In this document: positions 25,657 through 38,191 of the stretch, one piece after another
Layout of the letters: each line of letters begins with the position of its first letter
How positions within the stretch are numbered: position 1 is the stretch's first letter
From: Oxytricha trifallax
Lineage: Eukaryota; Ciliophora; Spirotrichea; Sporadotrichida; Oxytrichidae
Reading direction: 5' to 3'
Length of the DNA: 64,000 nucleotides
Assembly: GCA_000711775.1 (NCBI GenBank)
Contig: ARYC01018485.1
Coordinates: forward strand, 1 to 64,000
Made by a program: the position numbers and the translations under genes
The notes under the pieces: generated by a model
Database searches by the model: none
Told to the model about the DNA's origin: nothing
What the model saw: only the letters and a program-made list of their open reading frames with translations

Positions 25657-26274
25657 ATGATTCCACACGTGTGGGCCTTCTTCGCATCTTCAAACATTTC
25701 TGACGACATCATATTTGAAGACATCTAGATGCTAGACAAAATGATTTTTAGCACTACATCATCCTTAAAGATTTACGATATAATAGTGACCATCTTCGGC
25801 GACAACGCTACTAAACGATTAAAAGCAAAAAATAAACACTTTAATTTTTATATAAAAAGATTTCAATTAAACTAAACAACATATTACAAGGACATGGTAG
25901 ACCAAAGTATCAAACTTGGATTATCGGTACGCAAGCTAACTTTCTAGTGAGATCCTTCCTGTCTAAACGTGGTGGTACATGATGAAACGATGGAAGATAC
26001 CCTAAAATTAAAGTTTGGAAATATAGTAGGATTTGTATTTGAAGACGCATCCAAGGTTTTTGGTAGGAATTTTATGTAAAAAAAATAGACAAAAGTACCA
26101 ACAGGCATTGATGATTAACAAATAGAAAAAACTTCAAAAATCTAAAATAAATAAAGATAAGATAGAGATATCGCCCTCTATACAACAGCCAGGTGCTTAC
26201 TTAATAAGGAATCTTTTGTCTCTCTAAGACTATATATAGAAGACTTATAATTAGTTTTATTCTAGTATAGATGA
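25657..26274 (+). CDS. Gene-like frame with one in-frame TGA, unknown protein
   Basis: A single plus frame from ATG 25657 to TGA 26272-26274 is broken only by TGA at 25948. Before it: MIPHVWAFFASSNISDDIIF, DIIVTIFGDNATKRLKAKNK. After it: CLNVVVHDETMEDTLKLKFG, NIVGFVFEDASKVFGRNFMQ, RDIALYTTARCLLNKESFVS. The frame is open upstream to at least 25561 as well. Two long open blocks in the same frame on both sides of the TGA suggest a nonsense mutation or readthrough, not a true end. It lies upstream of gene copy 2 (26740-27218) on the same strand, as part of the region between the two duplicated copies. Family unknown. Confidence 0.52.
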
Positions 26275-26739
26275 GGATCAACTAGGTATATGTACTGTGG
26301 ACTCAGAGAAAGGTGTCTTAACCACTGCAACAAAGAGTAGCATCATTATTATATAAAAACAATGTATATCGAAAAAGTAAGAATAAAATGTAAATAATAC
26401 TATTTTTTATCAAGCTATAATTATGAAATCACTAATATTTAAAATTATTAAACTTTTACTCATTCTTAGCCACTTTTAATAAGTGACGGTTGAAACAATT
26501 AAAAATAAATGTTTATGGTTTGTAACTTAAAAGCCTAAAAATGATTATTTTATAATATATATATTTCATAAAGTCCTTATTCATTTATTTACTTAAATTT
26601 TGCTAATTGTCTTGGTTTAAATAAATTGCTCGATGCGACAGTTCCAGGATGAATTAGCTTTCAAGATGGTTTAAGTTTAGGAAATATGCTAAAAGATCCT
26701 GTCTAATAGAGAGAGGTTAATCATTAAGATCTAGTTGCT
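26275..26739. other. AT-rich intervening DNA
   Basis: A plus frame stays open across this stretch into copy 2, but its peptide is dominated by Ile, Lys, Leu and Phe as expected for AT-rich non-coding DNA. It may be an intervening (eliminated) sequence between gene segments. Confidence 0.4.
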
Positions 26740-27218
26740 TCATTAACTTGGTACATTAAACAATTTTATTTATATAGGACATTCCATCTCCCTGCATTTT
26801 ACAACGTAGGATCGCATGATGCTCCGGCAGCTCCCCATCTGATAATTCCCCATGGTATAGTTTGTAATTTAATTCGATAAAAAACGCCTAGATGGCTAAT
26901 TTCAAGACCAACTTCCAGCTGATAAATAAGTGAAGAGGAGTGATGAGAAATTCCCTAAAGAGGATGTTATTAAGTAAGAAAAGCTATTGAAGTGCGAGAG
27001 AATAGACAATTATGATGACAACTGCAGAAGAGGATCAGAGTTAGCAGATGAGGATGAGAGGTGATAGAGGTAGCTTTAGAGAACATTCCTTGAAGGTAGG
27101 CCACAAAGAGATAGATTTGAGTAGTAATTATATGTTGATGATGAAGACGAGGGTTTCAACGAGTCAGAACAAATCTACAATATATTGGTAAAATGAATTA
27201 AAAATGACGATGGCCTGA
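26740..27218 (+). pseudogene. Degenerate gene, copy 2 of the duplicated pair
   Basis: Diverged copy of 22340-22690. Shared DNA includes attccatctccct at the start and a nearly identical cttgaaggtaggccacaaag (copy 1: cttgaaggtagaccacaaag). The frame 27012-27218 (ATG to TGA 27216-27218) reads MTTAEEDQSQQMRMRGDRGS and LKVGHKEID, matching copy 1's ATTEEDAQ and LKVDHKEID in the same frame. Upstream, 26780-26845 is open and then closes at a TGA. Many substitutions and indels separate the copies, so the duplication is old. Function unknown. Confidence 0.6.
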
Positions 27219-28635
27219 GCCCACATTGGATTATTCAACCTGGCTAACAGCAAATTAAAAGCAAATAACATACATGTTTAAGCAAATAATAAACATGATG
27301 ACGGCAGATTTGATTGATTACAATAGTTTGAGATAAAATCATGAATGGATAGTAAGACTTTCTATAAGTTAAGCTAAATTTTAGGGTCTGTTTTAATTAA
27401 TAACCTTCTCTTTAACAATAACTTTTTCTATTATTTTCAATTAATACTTTCATTGCACCTTATTTTCACGCACATTTAGTAAATTAATTGAGTTATTTTT
27501 TTATTTATTTATATTATTTATGAATTATGAGTCTTAAGCAATTTATTGTTATAATGTATTGATTATTTATATGAATAGAAGAAGACATTGAAACAAAGAA
27601 AATTCATGACAAATTTAATAATAATTAACAAGTAAGATTCTAAGAAAAAACCTTTTCTATAGTAAAAATGTTAAAGTCGATATAATAAAAGTAGAATGCA
27701 AAAAGTAAATTTAAAAAGTCCTATTAAAAAAAGATTTTAGTTTAATAAAAAAAAAAAGTTGACATTAATGGGAATATTATTAATTAATAGGCAATTCAAG
27801 CGATTATACAAATTACATCAATTATAAAGAGAATTTATAGATTTTGAGATTATAAAAGTTTAATTTAAGTGATTATGATATCTCATTAAATTATGGTTAT
27901 ACTATAAATTTAGAAAGATTTAATCATAAATCTTAAAAAAATAATCAGATTTTTACATTTATTAGAATTATTTAGATAAAAAAATATTAAATAAAGTATG
28001 ATTTTATACAGAAAAACACTGTATAAAGAACTACAAATTAGAAATTTTATTGCTTTTGCAAAAATAGAAATGTAGAAATAAATGTTTAAACTAGAATAAT
28101 AAATATAAGTAAAATAGAAATTAATATTTAATTCAGATTGAAGATAGAGAATGAATTAAAAGCTTGGTAACTCTAAATTTAGTATTATTGAGATGAGTAA
28201 TGAAAATATAAAGAATGAAAAAATAAATAGTTGATTTTCGAAATTTAGCAAATATAGCAGCAGCATTGATAAGTTTAAATAAATTCTTATTTTTATTTAC
28301 TCTGAGCTAAATTTTTTAGATTTTTGCTTAATTAAGTTAATTGACATAAATATTATGAAATTGTTATAAAAAATTAATCTTTTCAAAAAAATATACGGAA
28401 TATATAATTTAATAGGTCAGCACTTTTCAGAAATTGGTGTCTCATACTTTAAAATAGTAAAGACCAACTATACTCATATAAACTTAATTATAGGTAAAGG
28501 AAATTATACAGTAAATAAGGAAAGTCTCCACTATGATTACATTACATTCATAAGTAATGTTTGGAATTTATTCTTCTTATTTTATTCAATAATGCTGATC
28601 CAAACTGCAAAAATGTGTTATTATTTTTATTCTTG
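27219..28635. other. AT-rich spacer
   Basis: Long AT-rich stretch with A- and T-runs. No coding frame with convincing composition, no repeat boundary. Confidence 0.5.
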
Positions 28636-30480
28636 TCAATTTAATTATTTGTAGTTTTTCAATCGCCCTAAAACTCTGCGCAATTTCAAAGTTTATACTT
28701 GTTCTTTATCATTTTGCTCATTCGTTTCTTTATATTTATATTTGTCTGCTTGTTCAAACTGTTTGCTTTAATCATATTTTTCTTAGTAGTAACCATGAGC
28801 TTCTGATTTCATTGACAATTCTTGGTGTCTATTGGATTTTTCTTGGTTCTAGGATAATTTATCTACTTCATTGATTCATTGTTAATACATGATAACTAGT
28901 AATCGTTACCTTTTAAACTTTTAATCTACTCTAAAGATCAATTGAGAATGTTTGGCGCTCTACTTAATCTATTCAGTGTTTTTATTTTATCATAAAGATG
29001 ACATTGATGTGTGAGCCATTTGCAAAAATTTTTAATTTTATTCTATATAGTATATAGTGTCACTAGAATTAATTAATGACTTTAGGTTTACTGGCAAAGT
29101 TTTATTATACTTTATCTTCACTTATTCTATTACTCTGTTGTAAATTTTTCAAAGGATTATCAGTCTTCCTCTTTGCTATTATTACTGAATGTTGTATTCA
29201 ACTTTAAGTATTTTACCAATCAAGTTAACGATTCTAACTATGCTTGTTCATTTTTATAATGTATTGTCTAAAATATCTCACTTGAACTAAACTTGATTAC
29301 ATTTATTAAACTTGAGCTTTAAAAATGTTTCCATCTTGTTTAATTATTCAAAGTTCATTCCCAGACAAAGATCATTATACTTAGCTTTAAACATAGAACT
29401 TTACATCTAAGATAGATGTTAATTTGCCAGACTATAAATTAAATCAATTAAGTTAAGTCCTTTTTAGGTTTTTAATTATGGCACTGATTAATTCTTAATT
29501 AACTTATCAATATGATATTTTTATTGTCATTATAATTATTATTGTCAAGGGTCTCTGTTTTTAGGGGCTAATTTAATTTAATAATTTCTTAAATTTATAT
29601 ATCTGTTGGTAGTCTCTCCTTAGCCGTTTCCCAAGTTGGTCCTCTAGTGTTTGTTTTGGTATGTTTCGAAATGACTGATGTTATACTAGTTCCTAGTGTA
29701 CATCCTTGAAATTCTATCTTACTTCTTGTTTTGTATGGACACTTCTTCATACAAGTTAAAGGCAGTTAGGAGAATTGTGTAATCTAATGCAGATGCTATC
29801 ACTTTCTCTCCTTAGTTTCAATGTTGGAATTTATCTACCATATATTTATAACGATTTAAGTATATTTAACAATTGAAAATAATACATTCAATATGGTGAT
29901 GTTCAAGATGAAATCTGTATTTATTAAAAAATATAAGTTAAAAATAATATATTCATATTAATTTTTATTAGAAAAAAAAAGATATACTCATCTAATGGTT
30001 CAAAATGTGAAGATGAATAAGAATAAGTAGGCAAAATATTAATTTTTTTTTAATTTTCCCATTTTTACTATTCATATATGATTTATCATATGTTAATGTT
30101 GTGATTCATTTAATTTTTTATTAAAACATTATGATTACTATTATCAATTATAGGCCTCATGAAGTCTAATAATTTCAGTAGTTATATTTATAAATATTTC
30201 TCATTTTCATTTCATTTGAAATCAATTGTTTGTAATATTCTTAAACGATTTAGATAATTTTCTGCTCTTAATGTAAGTAGCATGGCGAATGATATGTGTT
30301 TATTAAGATAATTGCTTCATCAGCATATTTGATTTCGATGATATAAATATTCTTTCTTACCATATGTTCCTCATACTCTATGTATTTCTTGATCAAAGTG
30401 ATTATTCATTACATTTTTTGGGCTTAAATGTAGATTTTTCATTGTGTTTTTTGTTTCTAAGTTTTTATTAAACTTGCTTA
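28636..30480 (-). CDS. Coding-like tract, coiled-coil-rich, frame-broken
   Basis: The plus strand is T-rich; the minus strand reads as a series of protein-like blocks. In coding order: PVSKFNKNLETKNTMKNLHL (near 30470), KKYIEYEEHMVRKNIYIIEI and QEQKIIQIVQEYYKQLISNE (30200-30380), EEVSIQNKKQDRISRMYTRN (near 29740), KYNDLCLGMNFEQLNKMETF (near 29370), KRKTDNPLKNLQQSNRISED (near 29170) and a final 80-codon frame ending at TGA 28636-28638 with EVDKLSQNQEKSNRHQELSM and QFEQADKYKYKETNEQNDKE. The last is Gln/Glu/Lys-rich and probably coiled coil. At least six frame changes separate the blocks. Decay, internal eliminated sequences or sequence error could explain them. Family unknown. Confidence 0.42.
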
Positions 30481-31599
30481 CTGGAAGAAAAGATAAAATA
30501 GTAATTAATTAATCATAAACAATAAATTATTGTTTCCTTCAATACGATGATTAGTGATATGGAGCTAAGCGTTGTATTCTTGAAAAATGTGTGAGAAGTC
30601 TCATTAATCTTTCTTTGGTTCTAAGACATAGGGTCTTTAGAAAAGATTTCTTTACTTTCATAGATTATTAGAACACGTTTAGGCAGACATCTGATAATTT
30701 TGAAATTTAAAATTAAACCAAATTTATTTAGGAAACAACAAAATAAATTGCACTATGTTGTATATCCTTTGATTTACAGTCAAGTAGATTTGCCCACTAT
30801 TATATATATTATTTAACTTTTAAAGACTTTAATATTTGTAGAAGTAGTACTTTTAAAAAAGAACATTGGTGCATGCAATGTTATTTATTTTGGAATTAGT
30901 CTTGTCTAGAGTTATTTTATCAATTATAGATATAATAGCTCATTTTCTTCTATTCAAAAATTAAAACGATTATGGTGATCAAAATATAAATAGTTAAGGT
31001 ATTGGGAATATGAAAATCTCATCGAATATATTGTTAACAGTGCACTCCGCTAAATTATTACACTCAAAACTGCACATTTAGCAAAATTAATTTTTAACAC
31101 ACATTTTTCATCACATTACTGGTTGCATTAAAAATCAGGCAGCATTTGAAAGAATGTTGTCAATATAGTTGATTTACTAATAAATTAAAAATAAGAATAT
31201 CTATATATGTAATAAGTTGATAAGTTTAGGGATTTATTTTATCAATAATAAAAGTAAATATGACAGTTCTAAAAACAAGTGACTTATTACCTTAAACCTA
31301 AAGCTAAAGAAATGATATTAAAATTGATAGAGATTTAAGTAGATCAAGCATTAATGATCTTACATAAAATTAAGAAAATAAATTACAATAAAATTAATAC
31401 TTTGATTTAGGAAGAGAAACTATTAAAATATCATTACTATTCACAGAAAATCTTTAATATATAAAGTGTGAAAAACTATTATGCTAAATGAGAAGATATA
31501 TTCTTATAGCAAATATGCCGTAATAAATTTAAATACCTATAATGAATAAATACAAGGCTTTATGTGTACTAATCTAACTAAGTTTTAATTTACTATAAA
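30481..31599. other. AT-rich spacer
   Basis: AT-rich DNA; nothing supportable on either strand. Confidence 0.5.
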
Positions 31600-31960
31600 A
31601 TAAAGTCATCTTTGTATAATAAATCAGACTGTGGTCTAATGGTCTAAAAGTCTAATTTGATAATGCGAGTAGACTGATAGCTGTAATTATAGAGTAGAGT
31701 CTAATCGTCTAATAGTCTAATGTTTAATAGATTTAATCAATTAATAAAAACTTTTAATATTAAAATTAATTAATATAATAGACCAATAGACTCATAGACT
31801 AGCAGTTGTAATCAATGAATAGAGTCTAATGTTTTTGCAAACCAAATTAGGATTAAAAGTGTACTAAATCAGTGGCAGTTAAGAATATATATAATTACCG
31901 TTGTATTTTTAATTTCATAATTTCCCAATTCAATTGTATTTTAGTAATATTGAGGGAAAA
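31600..31960. mobile_element. Truncated relative of the GTGGCAGTTA element family
   Basis: 31865-31960 matches the right end of the 11183-12611 palindrome in order and spacing: aaatcagtggcagttaag, then a TA-rich step, then aatttcccaattcaattgta and ttttagtaatatt. Inside it (31620-31830) is a periodic block of the word gtctaat/agactag (gtctaatggtctaaaagtctaa, gtctaatcgtctaatagtctaa), comparable in position to the atttggc repeats of the larger element. No matching inverted end is visible upstream, so it is a one-ended remnant. Confidence 0.6.
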
Positions 31961-32394
31961 AAGTTCGAAAAGGGGGTAATAAAACTTAAGAAAAGAAAAA
32001 TAAATGAATCCAATCGTACAAATAAAATTTATTACCAAAAAGTTTTCACAAAATATTATGAACAATATAATTAAAAAATAATAAAATTATGAAAAAGTTA
32101 TTTAATAAGAACCATAATCTGTAATGGATTTAATGATAAATCCCCTGAACCTGCTGACATTAATAATTTCAATTTATCTTTTTTTTATGAAATCAAAATT
32201 TATGATGATTATTTTTACAGATGAACAAATTTAGCTGAGATTTTTTAATAATTTTAATCATAATTTATTAAATAAACAATGCTTGCGATTAATATGATTA
32301 TTAACTCTCATCATTCGCTGAAGGTTATTTAATTTACATAATTATTGCTCTATACACCCCAAACTAATTTTTTAATGAAAACCTTTCTTAGCAT

Positions 32395-32830
32395 TCAGTA
32401 GTTATCAAATTTTAGTATATTCCTCTTTTTTTAATATATAATCTTATTTTCTTTTTCTCTTAATTATAACTTTGAATCCAATTTTCTTTCATTATAGATT
32501 TGTTATATTTATTGCTTTGTGGGAAACTTCTTCATAATATTTTCAATTAAAATCTTATATTCTTCTGAATATTATCATCATTATAATACTCTTTTAAATT
32601 GTTAGAATATTACTAATTAATAAGTCAAGTATTTCTCGATCATTCTATTTCCATCTTCATAAAAATTTTTCTTCCACTGATATGAAATATTAAGTACATT
32701 TAAGTTAGTAGCTTGTTAATTTTCCTATTTTCAAAGAGTATTGTATCTGTCTATTATCAATGTATCAAGCAAATACTTAAAGGCCCCTGCTTATAATTAA
32801 AATCATAAATAATTGGTAAAATATTATGAG
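32395..32830 (-). CDS. Coding-like tract, unknown, frame-broken
   Basis: A minus frame ending at TGA 32395-32397 reads YSEEYKILIENIMKKFPTKQ followed by QIYNERKLDSKLQLREKENK (60 codons). The preceding frame reads ISYQWKKNFYEDGNRMIEKY. Strongly charged helix-forming composition. A further minus-strand block near 33020-33140 can be read in two frames with equally plausible peptides, showing how weak composition alone is here. Family unknown. Confidence 0.33.
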
Positions 32831-33490
32831 GAATAGATAAAAGTATTGTTTGAAGGCTGAAGATTATATTAACTGTGTGTTGTCTAGATTTAATTGTTCT
32901 TCCTCTGTTGTCCTTAATATTAGTTTATTTATAAAAAAATAAGAGAAAGTTTTAAATTTAATTTAAATGAAATTAAGTATTAAGATTAGCTTATAGAGAA
33001 ATGAACTAATAGAACGCGTTTGTCATCTTTCTGATTACCATTATAAACATTTCCTTCAATATGAACCCTATTAACAAATTTTTATCTTTCTATGTTTGCT
33101 GAAGTTTAGTCATCATCTCTTCGAATTTCAATTGTACTGCTAATACAACACTCAATTAGATCCTAATATTATATTGAAGCAAACAAAATTATTGTGAATG
33201 AAGTCCTATTATATTTTCTTCAAAATATTTTTCCAATTAATAAATACCAATTATAATTATTTTCTATTAAATTTTATGAGTGTTTAGTGGTTTAACCTTT
33301 ATCACTTTGAAAATTTTAGAAATCTATTTTGAAAAATACTAAATTTTGGTATTTTAGGATTAAAAGGATAGTATTTAGAGCAAATAAAAACTATTTATTT
33401 TAAGGAAAGTCTCATGATCTATGGAATAAGGAAATATAAAACAGATTTTAATAAATATACATAGATTTTTTTCTCTTTCTTCAAAAATAT

Positions 33491-33954
33491 GAGATTGTAT
33501 ACAACACTAATATTGTAGAAATACATTTGAATTTGGAAAATTAATTAAAAATAATTAAATTAAAAATAAATCAAAATCGTGGCAGTTAAAGTTGGTCAAT
33601 TTAAACGATCTTGGGCTCATTCGATAGAGAATTCAAAATTAGCTGGACTTTATTATTGGCGGTACTATTTTATCGCATCCCTGGAGCGAGATAACTTCAC
33701 TTTAATTAAACACCTCTAAATTCATTAAATTATACCCTCACATTAAAGTCGAGTTATCTCGCTCCAGGGATGCGATAAAATAGTACCGCCAATAGTAAAG
33801 TCCAGATAATTTTGAATTCTCTATCGAATGAGCCTAAGATCGTTTAAATTGGCCAACTTTAACTGCCACGATTTTGATTTAATATTTATTTATTTTTAAT
33901 TAATTTTCCAAATTCAAATGTATTCCTACAATATTAGAGTATGTATACAATCTC
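33491..33954. mobile_element. MITE-like palindrome, 464 bp
   Basis: Left arm 33491-33696 and right arm 33752-33954 are inverse complements at high identity (for example gagcgagataact / agttatctcgctc and ggcggtactattttatcgca), separated by a 55-bp loop. The ends start GAGATTGTATAC and include a GTGGCAGTTA box about 90 bp in. No coding capacity. The arms can fold into a near-perfect hairpin. A diverged full copy lies at 62305-62805, and the end sequence resembles those of the 11.2-kb and 31.9-kb elements, so this is a repeated family. Confidence 0.92.
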
Positions 33955-34285
33955 AATAAACTCAATTACTTCGAAATTACTTGCTATTTCATTCAATTAT
34001 AATGTAGAGAAGTGTGCTTTGTCATAACTATATCAAATATATATTAAGCGAACCTATAAGATCATACACATCTATTACTCGTTTATATTAAACAGGAAAT
34101 TAATGCTAATTAAAGGACAGCATTAAATAGCAGCTAAGTTGTGTTCCTGTATAGCACTGAGAATTAAGCTTAAGCATTGAGCAAATCTTAATCTTGGTCA
34201 CAATCCAAATAAGATCAACGGTTATCCACAAGGTTTGCTTGGGAATGTAATTTGATTTTACATTAAAGTAGTTGATTACTGAGTG

Positions 34286-36078
34286 ATGAGTGCCTTAGTC
34301 CCAGTAAAAATTATTGAGCATTTTATGAATCTCATATGAAGTGAAAGGAAGAAGAGTTTCTTTAATAAAATCAATAAAAATGCTAACTAGGTTGAGAGTT
34401 TAGACTTGTGGTTTTTAACTCCAGCAATATACAGGCTTATTAACTGCATTTCGTCTGAAAGCATTAGGTTAACTGAATTATCTTTATATGAATTGTTGAG
34501 GTTGATAAATCACCCTCTTTCTGTTCTATAGGTAGCATCCCTCATTAGTAACTTCTTAATTAAATAATAAATTTTATATAAAAAATTAGAATGTGATAAA
34601 ATAGAATAGAGAGGGACTGTGAGATAACAATAATATGTTATAACAAAAAACTTTTAAGAAACTATTATAAAAGCAGCAGATTAAATAGCAATTTGAAAAA
34701 TTTACATGCTCAATTAAAAAGGTTAGGAGTGAATTATTCAATTATAAATTTAATTTGGTATATCTTCTACTATTAAAATCCTACATTTCAGAGATTTTTA
34801 ATTTATATAAAGGATTCTATTGAAGTTTTTAAAGATTTTCTTGCGAAAGAATCAACAATAATCAAACCTAAGAAGATTTGATAGGGCTAAATTTGGCAGA
34901 TTGATTAATTCAGTTATTATTTAAATCAGTAATAGATAATAAATCTCTTTAAAATTTGATAAAAGTATGAAAAGGCATTAAAAAATGTGATTTAAAAGAA
35001 AGAAGAGAGCAACACTAAGCGCATAGTTGTTGACTTTATAGAAATTGTGACCAAATAGAACTGAAATCCTTTTTTGTAATTTTAATTTTTGGAATTAATT
35101 GTGGTTTCAGGAAAAAAAATAGTTATAAGTTGGAGATTGACAAATAGGCTTTATTCAAAGCAAGAAATCCAGTATAAAAAAATATAACTAATTGAGTTAT
35201 ATTCAAGATCTTTTAGATTAATTTAATTAATTCATTTATTAATTTCTTGTTTAATTATAATTAAATAGACTTTATAATTCTACTTTTAATAAAGAAATAG
35301 GTACTTACTGAATTTAATTTAAAAGAGTAGTTACCATATTATAAAAATATTATTTTCTCTTATTATTTAACTTTTATGTAAAGATTTATCAATATGATTA
35401 CAACATAAAGCAATATAAATTTTTCATGAGATTGGTTAAAGTTGATAAAATATAAAATTATTCATATTTTAATTAGCCGTAAATTAATGGATATTTTTGG
35501 TCATTCAAATTTACTGGATAAATAGTAATAATCATAAATGTGATTTAAAGATAGTTTTGGTATTATTTTATAAATTTCTAGATTTAACCTATAATCTCTT
35601 TCTATTAGAAAAGCAATTGCAAGAAAATTTCTATTCCATTACTCAATATAATGTATTGTTATTTTATAAATTTGAGTTCAACTAGTTATGACAGTTGTAA
35701 ATCTGAATTTTTAATTTTTCAGATATTCCCACTAGATCGACTAAGTCTTAATTAATTAGTCAAAAATTAAGATAACAAGTTATTTTGTCAATATTTATGA
35801 TTAAAAAGCTAGGAGAAGTGAACACTTGAATCAGTTTAACAACTAGAATCTAAAGACTAAAATTATCACCTTTGTTTGCGCAAGCATTGACTCATTTTCA
35901 AAAGCTAGGAGAGGAGATACAAATATATTTCATGCTTCATATAAGTAGAATATTTCTTATTATATAAAATTAAAGTGTTATAATGCATACTTAATTGATC
36001 AAAAATTAACAGAATCATGTGAATTACTTTCATAACCTTCTTGATTTGGATTATAAAATTTCATAACATATCTTATGA
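34286..36078 (+). CDS. Broken gene, helix-rich protein of unknown family
   Basis: Plus-strand blocks in order: ATG 34286 frame (MSALVPVKIIEHFMNLI) with one in-frame TGA at 34337, then open to TGA 34694-34696 (119 codons) with LDLWFLTPAIYRLINCISSE and LYELLRLINHPLSVLQVASL; then LKNLHAQLKRLGVNYSIINL to KDSIEVFKDFLAKESTIIKP (TGA 34879); then YEKALKNVIQKKEESNTKRI (TGA 35062); then, after AT-rich DNA, LESVQQLESKDQNYHLCL and FAQALTHFQKLGEEIQIYFM to TGA 36076-36078. Leu-rich amphipathic helices with regular spacing would suit a HEAT/ARM-type solenoid, but this is only an impression. Frame changes between blocks mean decay, internal eliminated sequences or indels. Confidence 0.48.
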
Positions 36079-36548
36079 ACTTACTATTACCTATAATTAA
36101 GCACTATTACTATTTTATTGAATTGCTATTTTCATTTATATCTTATTTCTAAAATGTACATTAAATTAATAAATATGTAAAGTTTCAATGATAATTCACC
36201 TTTTTGTTCACAAATTATAACTGATTAAATAATAAAATTACAAGTCTATTAATTTTTTTGAGTATTACATTTTAGCCATCAGAAAGGTGATCTCTATTTT
36301 TTAGATCTTTAACTAATATCAAAGTTAAATACTATATTAACTTAATCTTAAATAAATCTATCAAATCCTATACACATTCACCCATTCCATCTGCAATACA
36401 AGTATTTGTGACTTATCACTTCTCAAAGACAAAGGGTACGTTTTATATTCATCATGGTATTTATTGTAATTTTTAAGATTTAAAGTTAGTACGAAAGTAT
36501 GTTGAAGCTAGGCTGCAGCTTTTTTATTAATAAGTTGACAGAAATAAA

Positions 36549-37121
36549 TCAATCCATACCATTTCCAAATACTTTGATAAAATGGAAACTCGGTAATATA
36601 TTAAATCTCTTCTTATATATCTCATCTATTTCTTAAATTTTAAATGATTCATTTAATTGCTATAAATACAAAGCTCTTGCTTATTTAGTTACTTTCATTG
36701 AATGTATTAAGTTTATATCTAATTAAGCAGCCTTGATTACATCATCATCGCCGAGATCTCTGTTACCTGCCTCTAAAGGTGCAATGTGCGTTAAAGCACC
36801 ATTATTCTAAAAAGTTAATGACACTTTTTTATAGTAGTCTTACGATTATCTTTAGGATTAGGGTTTTTAATACCACACTCGAAAATATAGCTTTAATGGT
36901 TGGTCCTAATTTAAATGGCGAACTTTACATCCATTTACCCTCATTTGAATAAGTCGATAGAATTTTAAGTCGCCTGATTCAACATAATCTGGTGACTTAG
37001 ATGATTTAATCAGTAGTTTTGTGTGAAGAAATTGAAATCTCACAATTTCAGAAACTTAACAAGAGCAATTTTATATGGTCTACCAGTTGCCATAGTAATT
37101 GAATATATCATTGATTTATAA
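36549..37121 (-). CDS. Intact 190-codon frame, unknown protein
   Basis: One of the clearest genes. The minus strand is open without any TGA from the TGA complement at 37122-37124 down to the stop at 36549-36551, using many TAA/TAG codons as Gln. Peptides in order: DIFNYYGNWQTIQNCSCQVS, SPDYVESGDLKFYRLIQMRV, KVRHLNQDQPLKLYFRVWYQ, VSLTFQNNGALTHIAPLEAG, RDLGDDDVIKAAQLDINLIH, MKVTKQARALYLQQLNESFK and a C-terminal helix. The first half looks beta-rich, the second half helical. No ATG is present near the upstream boundary, so the start is likely in another segment or exon. It lies on the same strand as, and 1.1 kb downstream (in coding sense) of, the 38195-40070 gene. Family not recognised. Confidence 0.68.
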
Positions 37122-38191
37122 TCAATAATTTTTGATTAAAACTATTAGTGTAACTCATGCATTACTTTAAATACTCGATAGATACATTCAAAATATTTGT
37201 TTTTATCTAAATCAGCAATTTACTAAAGAATTTATTGCACTGGAGATTCAATTAAATCAAAAAAAATTATTTTTGGAAAAAGTTTGTGTTTTTGTAATGT
37301 TAATCCTATGGAAATCAAGCAATTTTAAATTTTAGAGATTTAGCTTTAAATTACCTTATATATAATATTTAGCACTAATCTTGAACTATAAATTAACATC
37401 TGATTAAAGATAGCAATAAAAATAGCATTTTTTTAAAAATGAAAAATCTTATCCCCACATTTTCCACTTGTTAAATAAAAAAACTGGACTTTTTAGTTTG
37501 CCCATTTCAATACAATGAGTTTTAATTAACAGAACTTCATCATTAAAAATTATGATAATAAATAAATATATAACTTCATCATTTTAACAGGTTTGAGTTT
37601 TAAAAGCATTAGCAAAATTTTGCATTAATAATGATAAACAAGATAATTGTAGTAGTTGAGTTTATATTGTAATAAAGTCATTTAAAACCCTAAAATTATA
37701 TATAAATATGCATTTAATGATAAATATGAAACTTATGTAAGTCAGAGTGATAAAATTCATGCAATCCTTCCTGTGATTAATACTAATATATAGTATTAAT
37801 CCCAGGGCTAACAAGTAATATTTCTGTAAAATTCACATATTTAATTAAAAAGTAGAGCATTATTTGCATAATCATATTTATTTAAAAATATAATTAGAAT
37901 TTTTTCTTGCCAATAAATTTTAATTAAAATTAGTGCAAAATAATAAGTAATTTTTAAAGTATTAATTAAATATGATGATGACCTGCCTTAAAGGGGATGT
38001 TTTACAGAAAAAATTCTATTAATAACAATTAATTGCATTGAGAAATTTCATTTACCAGCAATTAAAACTCATTTTATAATATAAAGTTTAATTTTAAGTT
38101 AAGGTAAATTATAGTGCAGGTGAGCTAAGGCTCCACACTCTAAGAATACATTCATAAAATGGTGTATATCGTTTATAATATATATGATTAT
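37122..38191. other. AT-rich spacer between two minus-strand genes
   Basis: AT-rich sequence without convincing frames or repeats; separates the end of the 38195-40070 gene from the 36549-37121 gene. Confidence 0.5.
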
